A stretch of 64,000 nt of DNA from JBBRDU01 sp038230335 (GTDB taxonomy: Bacteria > Verrucomicrobiota > Verrucomicrobiia > Chthoniobacterales > UBA10450), in contig JBBRNL010000008.1 in assembly GCA_038230335.1 (NCBI GenBank), positions 62,001-126,000 of the forward strand, in the 5' to 3' direction. Shown here piece by piece: positions 1 through 8,561 of the stretch. The stretch's first letter is position 1, and every line of letters starts with the position of its first letter. A model generated the notes under the pieces. It was not told where the DNA came from, made no database searches, and saw only the letters and a list, made by a program, of their open reading frames with translations. The translations under genes were made by a program, and so were the position numbers.

Positions 1-1
1 C

Positions 2-2524
2 AATGGCGATGTGCACATGGGGACCGCGTTAAACAAGATTTTGAAAGATCTGGTCGTGAAGTCGCAGAGCATGTCAGGCAAACGGGCGCCCTACGTGCCG
101 GGCTGGGATTGTCACGGTTTGCCGATTGAATACAAAGTGGTGCGAGAATCGCGCGGTTTATCACCCCTCGAGGTGCGAAAAAAATCGGAAGCGTTTGCGC
201 GGAAATATGTGGATATCCAGCGCGAGCAGTTTCAGCGGCTTGGCGTACTGGGCGACTGGGATCATCCCTATCTGACGCTCGATCCGAAATACGAAGCCGA
301 GATCCTGCGGGCCTTTGCCGGGTTGGTCGAGAAAGGGCTGGTCTATCAATCAATGAAGCCGGTCTTCTGGAGTACCGGCGCGCAAACCGCCCTGGCCGAA
401 GCGGAAGTGGAATACGAGGAGCGCGACGATACCTCGGTTTACGTGAAGTTCCCGGTCGTCAGCGGCGAGCTGGCCGGTCGGGCCAGTATCGCCATCTGGA
501 CAACAACGCCCTGGACGTTGCCGGCCAATCTCGCCATCGCCGTGCATCCGAAAGAGAAATACGTGGTTCAGGAATTCTCGCGCGACGGCCAGTCCGAGAC
601 TTTGATTCTGGCGGAACAGCTGGTCGCACAATTTTGCGCGACGACAAAATTCGAAGCGGGGAAATTGCTCGACTCGTTCCCCGGTGGCGTGCTCGACAAG
701 ATAACGGCGCGCCATCCCTTCCTCGAGCGGGACTCGATCGTGTTGCCGGCCGATTTCGTGACTATGGACACGGGCACCGGCTGTGTCCATGTCGCTCCCG
801 GGCACGGCGAAGATGACTACTTGTTAGGCGTCCGGAATAAGCTGGCCATTCTGTCGCCCGTGGACGATCGCGGAATGTTTACCGAAGAAGTCGGAGTGCC
901 ATCTCTGGTCGGGAAGTATGTTTTTGATGCGAACGCCGATGTCGTGAAATTGCTGCGCGAACGCCGGATGCTATTAAGCGATCAGGTCTTTCATCACTCC
1001 TATCCTTATTGCTGGCGTTCCAAGACGCCGATTATCTTTCGCGCGGTTGAGCAGTTTTTTATCCGCATCGACGATCTGCGCGGCCGCGCTCTGGAAGCAA
1101 TTCATAACGAAGTGAAATGGATTCCCGCCTGGGGTGAGAATCGCATCGCCGGCACGGTCGAATCCCGGCCCGATTGGGTCATCTCGCGACAACGTAGCTG
1201 GGGTGTCCCTTTGCCGGTGTTTTACTCGGCCCAGGGCGAAACGATCCTGGACGCCGCTTTCATTCGCAAGCTGGCCGATCTTGTGGCAGAACGCGGTTCG
1301 AATATTTGGTTCGAGCTGAACGACGCCGATTTGGCGCGTGAGCTCGGATTGCCCGAAGGAACGAAGCATCGCAATGACACGATCGACGTCTGGATCGATA
1401 GCGGTGTTTCGCACAAGGCGGTCTGCGCGGTGCGGCCGGAGCTGCATGATCCGGCCGACTTGTACATGGAAGCGACCGATCAACACCGCGGCTGGTTTCA
1501 ATCATCCCTCATGACGAGCATCGCGCTGAGCGATCGCGCGCCGTACAAGACATGTGTGACGCACGGGTTCGTCGTGGATGTTGACGGGAAGAAGATTTCC
1601 AAGTCGAGCACCTACGATAAGCCGATGGATGCGGGCCACTTCGTCGGCCGTCATGGAGCAGACTTGGTGCGACTCTGGGCCAGCAGTATTAATTACACGG
1701 ATGACGTGCCCTTTTCGGAGGAGATGTTCACGCGCCTGGGCGACACCTACCGCCGCATTCGCAACACGCTGCGCATCTTGTTAGGCAATCTTTACGATTA
1801 CGATAGAGCAGCGGTTTCGGCCCCGGTCACCACCCTGGTCGATCGATGGATCCTGGAACGGCTCGATCAGGTCGCGGCGGAATGTCGCGCCGCGTACGCG
1901 GCCTTCGAATTTCACAAGGTTTACCACACGCTCAATCAATTTTGCGCGGTCGACCTGAGCAGTCTCTACGTGGATATCACAAAGGACCGGATGTATTGCG
2001 ACTTGCCCAATACGTCCCGCCGGCGTGCCACGCAGGCGGCCATGCACAAGGTTTTCGATGCGCTTTGCCGATTGCTCGCGCCGATCCTGGCTTTTACGGC
2101 GGACGAAGCCTGGCAATATTCCGGAACGGGCGGATCGATCCATCTCGAAGAATTCCCGATCGAGCCGGTCCGACAGGAAACGGCGATTGCGCAAATGAAC
2201 GAACTCCTGAAGCTGCGCGGCGTAATTGGGCAGGCGATCGAGAAGGCCCGCCAGGGAAAATTGATCGGTAACGCTCTCGAAGCAGCCGTGATTTTGCATT
2301 CTAATTCAGAGGTGACCAAACAGATCGCGCACGAGGAACTCGAAGAACTCTTCATTCTGAGCGACCTGACCGTGCAGCCTGGCCTCGAGGCCAACGCCGT
2401 GGTGACCAAAACAGCGCATCAGAAATGCGCGCGTTGCTGGCGCCATCGTTCGAGCGTCGGGGCGAGCGCGGCGCACCCGGAGCTGTGCGATCGGTGTGAG
2501 GAAGTAGTCAGCCGAAAAAGTTAA
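2..2524 (+). CDS. ileS: Isoleucyl-tRNA synthetase, 5' end outside the window
   Basis: This enzyme charges tRNA(Ile) with isoleucine in the cytoplasm. The reading frame is open from base 2, so the true start lies upstream and about 838 residues are present. The class I signature is at the left edge (NGDVHMGTALNK, the HIGH-type motif). The second signature, KISKS, is encoded at 1592-1606. Between them lies the editing (CP1) domain, with the TTTPWTLPANLA segment typical of IleRS. The C-terminus carries a four-cysteine zinc finger (CARCW ... CDRC), as in bacterial-type IleRS. lspA follows 4 bases after the stop, and an ileS-lspA pair is a common bacterial arrangement. Nothing looks broken apart from the edge truncation. 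Confidence 0.97.
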   Translation, partial: NGDVHMGTALNKILKDLVVKSQSMSGKRAPYVPGWDCHGLPIEYKVVRESRGLSPLEVRKKSEAFARKYVDIQREQFQRLGVLGDWDHPYLTLDPKYEAEILRAFAGLVEKGLVYQSMKPVFWSTGAQTALAEAEVEYEERDDTSVYVKFPVVSGELAGRASIAIWTTTPWTLPANLAIAVHPKEKYVVQEFSRDGQSETLILAEQLVAQFCATTKFEAGKLLDSFPGGVLDKITARHPFLERDSIVLPADFVTMDTGTGCVHVAPGHGEDDYLLGVRNKLAILSPVDDRGMFTEEVGVPSLVGKYVFDANADVVKLLRERRMLLSDQVFHHSYPYCWRSKTPIIFRAVEQFFIRIDDLRGRALEAIHNEVKWIPAWGENRIAGTVESRPDWVISRQRSWGVPLPVFYSAQGETILDAAFIRKLADLVAERGSNIWFELNDADLARELGLPEGTKHRNDTIDVWIDSGVSHKAVCAVRPELHDPADLYMEATDQHRGWFQSSLMTSIALSDRAPYKTCVTHGFVVDVDGKKISKSSTYDKPMDAGHFVGRHGADLVRLWASSINYTDDVPFSEEMFTRLGDTYRRIRNTLRILLGNLYDYDRAAVSAPVTTLVDRWILERLDQVAAECRAAYAAFEFHKVYHTLNQFCAVDLSSLYVDITKDRMYCDLPNTSRRRATQAAMHKVFDALCRLLAPILAFTADEAWQYSGTGGSIHLEEFPIEPVRQETAIAQMNELLKLRGVIGQAIEKARQGKLIGNALEAAVILHSNSEVTKQIAHEELEELFILSDLTVQPGLEANAVVTKTAHQKCARCWRHRSSVGASAAHPELCDRCEEVVSRKS

Positions 2525-2528
2525 AACA

Positions 2529-3011
2529 ATGAAGTTTATTTTCCTTTTGTCGTTGCCACTTTACGCGGCCGATCAGATTACTAAGTATCTCGTCCTGCAA
2601 TCGGTCGATCCCGATCAACCGCGCGTGGTCATTCCCAGCTTTCTTGACCTGGTCAACGTGACGAACACGGGCGCCGCTTTCGGTTCGTTCAAGAACAACA
2701 ATGGATTTTTTATTGCGGTTTCCTGCGTGGCTCTGCTCTTCGTTCTATCACTCTTGGTGCGGCGCCGTTCCCACGATGTCTGGCGCGATGTCTCCCTCGC
2801 CTTGCTGCTCGCGGGGATTCTCGGGAACCTGACGGATCGCTTACTGCACGGACATGTCATCGATTTCCTGCTCTTTGATTTGCACATTCCGCTGGCTCAT
2901 CCATGGCCGGCTTTCAACGTGGCGGACTCCTGTATTTGTATCGCGGTGTTCTGCTTTATCATTCATTCATTCCAGCACAAGGTGGCGGAAGTGACAGACC
3001 CTGAGGTGTAG
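2529..3011 (+). CDS. lspA: Lipoprotein signal peptidase (signal peptidase II)
   Basis: This inner-membrane aspartyl protease removes signal peptides from diacylated prolipoproteins. The 160-residue length is normal for the family. Four hydrophobic segments are visible. The family motifs are present: DQITK near the N-terminus, NTGAAF around residue 47, GNLTDR with the first catalytic Asp around residue 100, and FNVAD with the second catalytic Asp around residue 128. The ATG lies 4 bases downstream of the ileS stop, so the two genes are probably co-transcribed. A hairpin-forming repeat element begins about 33 bases after the stop and may end this transcript. Confidence 0.96.
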   Translation: MKFIFLLSLPLYAADQITKYLVLQSVDPDQPRVVIPSFLDLVNVTNTGAAFGSFKNNNGFFIAVSCVALLFVLSLLVRRRSHDVWRDVSLALLLAGILGNLTDRLLHGHVIDFLLFDLHIPLAHPWPAFNVADSCICIAVFCFIIHSFQHKVAEVTDPEV

Positions 3012-3044
3012 GGGCGACTGACGTTGAGTTTTCGCAGCACATGC

Positions 3045-3162
3045 TGTCATCCCGGGCGTCAGCGAGGGATCTCACGCGCGCGCTGTGATCACGCTGAATA
3101 GAGCGCGCAACGCCGTCTGAATGTGCGGGATCCTTCGCCGTCTGCGCTGGCTCAGGATGACA
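3045..3162. repeat. Dispersed palindromic repeat element, copy A
   Basis: This is a 118 bp element bounded by TGTCATCC and its complement GGATGACA. Next to each end is a variant of AGCGAGGGATCT or its complement (GATCCTTCGCC), so the element is an imperfect palindrome able to fold into a long hairpin. The reverse complement of 63022-63141 matches it end to end, with the best agreement at the ends and in a shared CGCCGTCTGAATG block. It fills most of the gap between lspA and the CCA enzyme. Its size and terminal inverted repeats resemble a MITE or REP-like unit. No coding capacity is credible. Confidence 0.85.
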
Positions 3163-3284
3163 GCGCGCTGGAAGGTGGAGAGCGCAGAGGTTATCCTCCA
3201 GACTCTTGGGCGGCGAAATACGCCTGATTGAAATCAACTGCCGGTAAGAGCAACGTAGGGCGGAAGCCTCTCGATATTCCGCTG

Positions 3285-4631
3285 ATGAAAACTCGATCGC
3301 CCATGGAAGACGCCGCGCGCAAGATTGTCGATCGACTGCGCGAGGCTGGGCATATCGCCTACTTCGCGGGCGGCTGCGTGCGTGACCTTTTGCGCGGCGA
3401 GACGCCCAAGGATTTCGACATTGCGACGGACGCGACGCCCGAAATCGTGCAAAAGGTTTTTGCCCGGACGTACGCGGTGGGCGCGCATTTTGGAGTGATC
3501 GTGGTCCTGGAATCCGGATGCCAGTTCGAGGTCGCCACTTTCCGATCGGACGGCGCCTACGTCGATGGCCGGCGACCGGCCGTGGTGCATTTCTCTTCCC
3601 CAAAAGAGGATGCGAAGCGGCGCGATTTTACGATCAATGGGATGTTTTACGACCCGGCCAAGGAAGAGGTCATCGACTACGTAGGCGGACGAACCGATCT
3701 CGAAGCGAAGCTGATTCGGGCGATTGGTGCGGCCACGGAGCGTTTCGAGGAGGACCGCCTGCGCATGATGCGCGCAATTCGGTTTGCCACGGTTCTCGGT
3801 TTCGAGATCGACCAGGAGACATGGGACGCGCTCGCGACCCATGCCGCGGCCATCACGCAAATCAGTGCCGAGCGAATTCGCGAAGAATTAGTCCGTATTT
3901 TTGTATCGCCGGATCGCGTGCGCGGTTGGGATCTTCTCGACCAGAGTGGTCTGCTCCGGGCCATCCTGCCGGAACTCGAGGTGATGAAAGGGTGCGCCCA
4001 GCCCGAGCAATTTCATCCGGAAGGCGATGTGTTCCTGCACACGCGCCTGATGTTAGGTCTGCTGCCCGGGACAGTTTCTGTTCCGCTCGTTTTCTCGGTG
4101 CTTCTGCATGATGTGGCCAAGCCCGTGACTGCGACGGTGGATGAGGCCGGCCGGATTCGTTTCAACGGGCATGATCGTGTTGGAGCGGAAATGACAGAAC
4201 AGATCATGGAACGTTTGCGTTTTTCGCGCGCGGAGATCGATGCGACCGTAGAAATGGTCCGTCAGCACATGGTCTTCAAGGATGTGCCGCATATGCGGGT
4301 GGCCAAGCTGAAGCGCTTCATGGCCCGTCCGACCTTTCCCGAAGAGCTCGAACTGCACCGGGTCGACTGCGCGGGCAGCCATCAGATGCTCGATAACTAC
4401 GAGTTTCTACTGCGCAAGCGCGCGGAGTTTGCCAGTGAGCCGATTATCCCGCCTCCCCTCGTGCGCGGCGAAGATCTGATTGCGCTGGGCCTGAGGCCGG
4501 GTCCGCAGTTTAGTGAGATTTTGGAAGCGGTCGAAACGCGTCAGTTGGAAGGAGCTTTGACGGAGCGGGAGGAAGCTCTGGCCTGGGTGAAACGGGAATA
4601 TTCGACGGACAAAAAGCAGGCGAGCAGCTGA
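3285..4631 (+). CDS. cca: CCA-adding tRNA nucleotidyltransferase / poly(A) polymerase family, with HD domain
   Basis: This is a class II nucleotidyltransferase that probably adds or repairs the 3' CCA of tRNAs. The head domain contains GGCVRDLL followed by DFDIAT, which holds the metal-binding aspartates. RRDFTING, diagnostic of this family, lies about 90 residues further on. An HD-type segment (LLHDVAKP) sits in the C-terminal half, as in multifunctional CCA enzymes. The start is uncertain: ATG 3285 is used here (448 residues), ATG 3303 is equally possible, and the frame stays open back to a TTG at 3228. No clear ribosome binding site separates them. CCA-adding and poly(A) polymerase activity cannot be told apart by motif alone. 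The stop codon lies inside a terminator-like hairpin. Confidence 0.88.
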   Translation: MKTRSPMEDAARKIVDRLREAGHIAYFAGGCVRDLLRGETPKDFDIATDATPEIVQKVFARTYAVGAHFGVIVVLESGCQFEVATFRSDGAYVDGRRPAVVHFSSPKEDAKRRDFTINGMFYDPAKEEVIDYVGGRTDLEAKLIRAIGAATERFEEDRLRMMRAIRFATVLGFEIDQETWDALATHAAAITQISAERIREELVRIFVSPDRVRGWDLLDQSGLLRAILPELEVMKGCAQPEQFHPEGDVFLHTRLMLGLLPGTVSVPLVFSVLLHDVAKPVTATVDEAGRIRFNGHDRVGAEMTEQIMERLRFSRAEIDATVEMVRQHMVFKDVPHMRVAKLKRFMARPTFPEELELHRVDCAGSHQMLDNYEFLLRKRAEFASEPIIPPPLVRGEDLIALGLRPGPQFSEILEAVETRQLEGALTEREEALAWVKREYSTDKKQASS

Positions 4632-4650
4632 CAGTTGTCAGTGCTCGCCT
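4618..4650. terminator. Bidirectional terminator hairpin between convergent genes
   Basis: The two arms, 4618-4633 and 4636-4650, pair perfectly over 15 bp apart from one bulged G at 4627, with a two-base GT centre (so a slightly larger real loop). The stem is AGGCGAGCA/CTGACA against TGTCAG/TGCTCGCCT. The TGA stop of the CCA enzyme (4629-4631) is within the left arm. The convergent secreted-protein gene ends at 4677, so this symmetric hairpin could stop transcripts from both sides. Only a weak T-rich tail (GAATTCTTTG) follows on the plus strand. Confidence 0.75.
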
Positions 4651-4676
4651 GAATTCTTTGCCGGGCCCGCCGTCGC

Positions 4677-7600
4677 CTAACGAGTCGCCTTGGGTTTGCC
4701 GTCTCGGGGCACAGAGCGCGGGTTTTTCCCGGAGGCGGGAGCGGGCGGGCTGGCCGGTTGGGCCGGTATGCCTGTGCCGGAGCGCGATTTAACGAGCGAG
4801 ATATCGCCGCTGTTAATGGTGCCGTCGACGTTCACGTCTTCGCGGAAATTGTTCTTCCCGGCCGCAGTGCCCGATTGCGCTTTGGTCTGACTGATGTCGG
4901 CCGAATTGACCGCTCCATCGCCCGTGGTGTCGCCGGCCAGCACGCCCATGGCCGCGCCGACGGATCCAAGATTCCCGGTTGAATCAACGACGTTGGTCAA
5001 AGTCACCGTAATGTTCTGGCCATTAGTGACCCCCGTGAGATCGACCACATATTGATGCGGATCGGCCCCCAGAGTGCGGTTGCTGACTGTGCCGGTCCCA
5101 CTCGTTACGCTGGCCCCGCCCACGCTGGTCAGCGGATTGGCAAAGACGAAGACCATTTGGAAGTTGCCATTGGCGCCACCAGTGCGGCATTCGATTCCGG
5201 GCGAGCCAGTCAGTGGCAGGCTGATATCGAATGCTCCGGCGCTGCCATGGACCATGCGAGAGACGACCTGCAACGGCACCTGTACCAGAACAAGATGATG
5301 CGCCGTGTTCGAGCTGACCTTGCCGCGAGAGTCGGTGACCACCAGTCTGACGTCGTAGAGTCCCGAATTTGCGAAGGTATGGCCGATCGTGGGCGTGCTC
5401 TGCACGACATCGTCGGCGCCCTCGCCAAAGTTGAAGGTGTAGCTGGCGATGGTGTCAATCGAGTCCGGGTCGAGGGAGGTGCTGGCATCAAAATGGACCG
5501 TTACCGGCTTGAGCCCGCTGTCGATGTCGGCGTTGAGGCCTGCCAGCGGCGCGGTGTTCGGGAGACACAGGTTCGCCGGTCGCAGGTTGTAGATACCGGG
5601 TCCGGTCGTATCCGGAATGGTTTCGTTTGTTCCACCCGCGCCCGGGATCACCGAAGGTGGCGCGGCTCGCACACTGGCGAGGTTGATGTTAATGGCCTGG
5701 CCAGGTTGCAACGGACCACACGCTCCCGTGCAAATACCATGCGATTGAATATCTGATTTGTTCATAATCAGGGTAATCGTGCCATCAGCTGTGAAGGTGC
5801 TGGCGGGATCCAAATTTCCGACGGTAGTGAAGAAACGAGCCGGCACGGAGGCGCCTTGAGGCGTAAACGAGCCGGTCGTTCCGTAGGTAAATGTCGGGAC
5901 CGAGTTGTCGGATGTAATCATGGAAACAAACCAGTCTTCCTGTGGTCCGATAACGGTGGAATCCGGTGGGCCGTAATTAGGCACGTTGAAGCGGACGGAC
6001 CAGCGGAACGCGGGCGTAAGCGGCGCCGTCAAATCGGCTATTTTCATGGTGAACACGAGTTTCCCGGGCAGGGATTCCGGCTCGGAAATGGAGACCGACG
6101 TGATGTCGTGCTTCGCCACGGTATCGTTCTCGTCGCCCGCCGGGTCGACCACCACCTGAACCCCAGGGAAGGAGCAGGCCCCGGTCGGTTCGACGCGTGG
6201 GCCGACCGTAAGAGGTACGATGTTGCTGGGCTGGCCTTCCCCTACCGAGTTGACGGCAGTGATTTTGTAAGTGTAAGTCGCGACCGCCGGATCTCCGCTG
6301 CGATCGTTGTACGAGGTTTTACTTCCTCCCGTCTGGCCAATGTAGACTTCATTGCCTGCGGCCGTGCCCCGGTAAATTTTATACACGGTAATATCGGAGC
6401 CGCCGCTATCGGGTGCTCGCCAATGCAAATATGAAGCCAGGTCATCGCGCCGGCCGGTCAGGCATGCCGCCTGCGACAAGACCGGCTCGGCCGGACTGGG
6501 ATCAAACTGCGCGAGCAATCCCTTGCCGCCGGATTGCCGGGCAATGCTGGCCTTGGCGGTGAAAGAATTAGGGGCGCCAGTGTCGCACTCGTTGATGCAG
6601 CCGTCGGCAAACCCGTAAAGCACGTGCCCTTTTTCGTCCATCGTGATTTCGTTAAAATCGAGCAGATTACGGAGAGGGTTGCTGCCTCCTTCATTCCAAA
6701 TTCCGGCGTTGCGCTGCACGGGCGCATTGGGTGTGGCGTTCACTGTCACCCAGGACTGACCACCGTTATACGTATGCGCGACGAAGACGTACCATGTCCC
6801 TTTGAAAGTGTCGCTTTCGTGATTGCCCGGTTCGGTCGTGCCGACAAAACCGATGGCGGCACGATCAGGATCGCCCGCCACCGCCTCGACAAATACGCCG
6901 TTGTTGATGCCTTGCTGGGCGCCGATATCGGTGTCGTTAGTCCAGGTCTGACCCCGGTTGTGGCTGACCGCGACGTGCACGTGGCCGGCATCGGCTACGG
7001 CTCCGCTGACATAAGCGAAATAGAGAGTTCCATCGCTGGCAATGGCGACCGACGGATCGAGAATAACCGGCGGGGGTGCGGCGCTGAAGCCTGTTCCCTG
7101 CACGGGCCGGACAGTCCACGTCGTCCCGGCATTATCGGAGACAACCAGCGACTGAACGCCGTTACAGCCGCGATTTGGAACGTAAACCGTCCCGTCCGGA
7201 GCCACTTTAACGTGACCGTGGATGCCACCACAGCCGTCGGTGACAGAATTATAGATGGCGGTGGAGCGGCCGAAATTGAGTCCGCCGTCGTCGCTGCGCG
7301 AGCAGAACGCGGTCACACCGGCCTGGGAGCAGTAGTAAACTGCTTCGCCTTTATTGATCGAATTGCCCAGAGGCAGCAAAAGCGGGTAGGGACCTGCGCC
7401 AACGGTCTGGTGATCATAGCTGCCATCAGGCGGATTGATCTGGGCGGGCGTCCACGTGGCGCCGTCATCGTCGGTATAGGCCATAAAACTGTTCAGTCCC
7501 GCGAACACCAGTGACGGGCCGGCTGGGGGCGGCACACTGTCCAATTGTGAAACGAACGTGCGTCCAATGCGCTGATCGGTGAATAGGATCGGATCCAACG

Positions 7601-8381
7601 ACCGTGTTTTGGTCACGAGATAGGAGACGTCCTCCCAGTTCGCTTCGCAGGCCCCCGTCTCCGGGAAAGTGACCCGAAGCGTCTGGAGTCCTGAGATATA
7701 CATGGCTTTATGGGAAGTCAGGTTGTAGCCAATGGATGGCTCGCCCGCAGTCTCTCCAATTCCCGGGCCGGGTGCGTAACTGTAATAGCGAGGGGAAGTA
7801 CTTGGAGGGGGAACCGGGACTGGCGTCGGCGTTGGCGCTGCCGGACTAACGAGAGTGATCTTTCCCGTGTAATTCTGACCGGTGCTGGTGAAGGGCGCCA
7901 CGCGCACGAAAAATTGCTGGGGACCGGCGGGAATATTGGCGATGGGCACTGTCATCACTTCGGGGTTATCGCTTCCGTTCTTTCCATGCGCCGGGTAGAT
8001 CGCACCGGTATCCGGATTGTTGACCAGCCAGGTATCCAAATCCTGCCCAGTACCGCCCCAGGAGATCTCGATCTTCACATAATCGGACGGATGCGTGTCG
8101 ATGTAGGTTTGCGGAATATTGATCGTTAGGCCAAAATCCTCGCAGGGGTTGGTCGCGTCGCAGGTCACTGGTCCAGCCGCGTTATCGCTCGCGTTCGTGG
8201 CGATGACGAACGGTCCACCGGTATAGGTGATGGTCGGGTTACCGGGGGATAAAGTTCCGCTAGTCGGTGACGGCGCCGCAAAAATGCCAACTCCGAGCAC
8301 CAGCGCAATGGAGCAGAGGGCAAAGGCGAGGAAGAGGCGGGGACTGAAGAAACGGGATTCGGAAACTGATTTCTTTTTCAT
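4677..8381 (-). CDS. Large secreted multidomain protein: Asp-box (sialidase-like) propeller, FnIII, PKD and dockerin
   Basis: This is a secreted protein of about 1,234 residues. The ATG at 8381 is preferred because it places MKKKS directly before a hydrophobic signal segment that ends near GIFAAPS; the frame also continues to 8411. In order: a PPC-like beta domain (about residues 50-180); a proline/threonine linker; a region with five Asp-box-like repeats (YTDDDGATWT, SDDGGLNF, SDNAGTTWT, SHNRGQTWT, YNGGQSW; about 300-550), as in sialidase-type beta-propellers; a fibronectin III-like domain (about 635-725); a PKD domain (about 945-1035); and two calcium-loop repeats of a type I dockerin (GDTTGDGAVNSADI and EDVNVDGTINSGDI, about 1150-1200). 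Asp boxes alone do not prove sialidase activity, and catalytic arginines were not assigned. It is a single gene with its own leader. Extracellular glycan binding or hydrolysis is inference. Confidence 0.85.
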   Translation of the reverse strand: MKKKSVSESRFFSPRLFLAFALCSIALVLGVGIFAAPSPTSGTLSPGNPTITYTGGPFVIATNASDNAAGPVTCDATNPCEDFGLTINIPQTYIDTHPSDYVKIEISWGGTGQDLDTWLVNNPDTGAIYPAHGKNGSDNPEVMTVPIANIPAGPQQFFVRVAPFTSTGQNYTGKITLVSPAAPTPTPVPVPPPSTSPRYYSYAPGPGIGETAGEPSIGYNLTSHKAMYISGLQTLRVTFPETGACEANWEDVSYLVTKTRSLDPILFTDQRIGRTFVSQLDSVPPPAGPSLVFAGLNSFMAYTDDDGATWTPAQINPPDGSYDHQTVGAGPYPLLLPLGNSINKGEAVYYCSQAGVTAFCSRSDDGGLNFGRSTAIYNSVTDGCGGIHGHVKVAPDGTVYVPNRGCNGVQSLVVSDNAGTTWTVRPVQGTGFSAAPPPVILDPSVAIASDGTLYFAYVSGAVADAGHVHVAVSHNRGQTWTNDTDIGAQQGINNGVFVEAVAGDPDRAAIGFVGTTEPGNHESDTFKGTWYVFVAHTYNGGQSWVTVNATPNAPVQRNAGIWNEGGSNPLRNLLDFNEITMDEKGHVLYGFADGCINECDTGAPNSFTAKASIARQSGGKGLLAQFDPSPAEPVLSQAACLTGRRDDLASYLHWRAPDSGGSDITVYKIYRGTAAGNEVYIGQTGGSKTSYNDRSGDPAVATYTYKITAVNSVGEGQPSNIVPLTVGPRVEPTGACSFPGVQVVVDPAGDENDTVAKHDITSVSISEPESLPGKLVFTMKIADLTAPLTPAFRWSVRFNVPNYGPPDSTVIGPQEDWFVSMITSDNSVPTFTYGTTGSFTPQGASVPARFFTTVGNLDPASTFTADGTITLIMNKSDIQSHGICTGACGPLQPGQAININLASVRAAPPSVIPGAGGTNETIPDTTGPGIYNLRPANLCLPNTAPLAGLNADIDSGLKPVTVHFDASTSLDPDSIDTIASYTFNFGEGADDVVQSTPTIGHTFANSGLYDVRLVVTDSRGKVSSNTAHHLVLVQVPLQVVSRMVHGSAGAFDISLPLTGSPGIECRTGGANGNFQMVFVFANPLTSVGGASVTSGTGTVSNRTLGADPHQYVVDLTGVTNGQNITVTLTNVVDSTGNLGSVGAAMGVLAGDTTGDGAVNSADISQTKAQSGTAAGKNNFREDVNVDGTINSGDISLVKSRSGTGIPAQPASPPAPASGKNPRSVPRDGKPKATR

Positions 8382-8533
8382 GCGGGATGGTGACCTGTGT
8401 TGGAGATGCAATCGTGATTGCGAGACGGGGTGGCCCCATAATTACAAAAAGGTAATGTGAGAATCCGATCCCTGCCGCCGCGCGCCGTGGCGTCATTCGG
8501 AGAGGCGTTGGTGAGCCCCCCTTTGACATCAAA

Positions 8534-8561
8534 CCTCAAAGATCGAACATCAAAGATCGCA
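8534..8561. repeat. Two 14-base direct repeats in the leader of the glycogen-synthase-like gene
   Basis: Two adjacent 14-base units, CCTCAAAGATCGAA and CATCAAAGATCGCA, run up to the A of the ATG at 8561. A further CATCAAA precedes them at 8527. The repeats occupy the position where a Shine-Dalgarno sequence would be expected, and no GGAG-like motif is visible there. Confidence 0.6.

Noticed and set aside
2959..3603. 214-codon minus-strand frame over lspA, repeat copy A and the CCA gene
   Set aside because: It is antisense to two confident genes and crosses the repeat; composition is arginine/proline-rich, as expected of a shadow frame.
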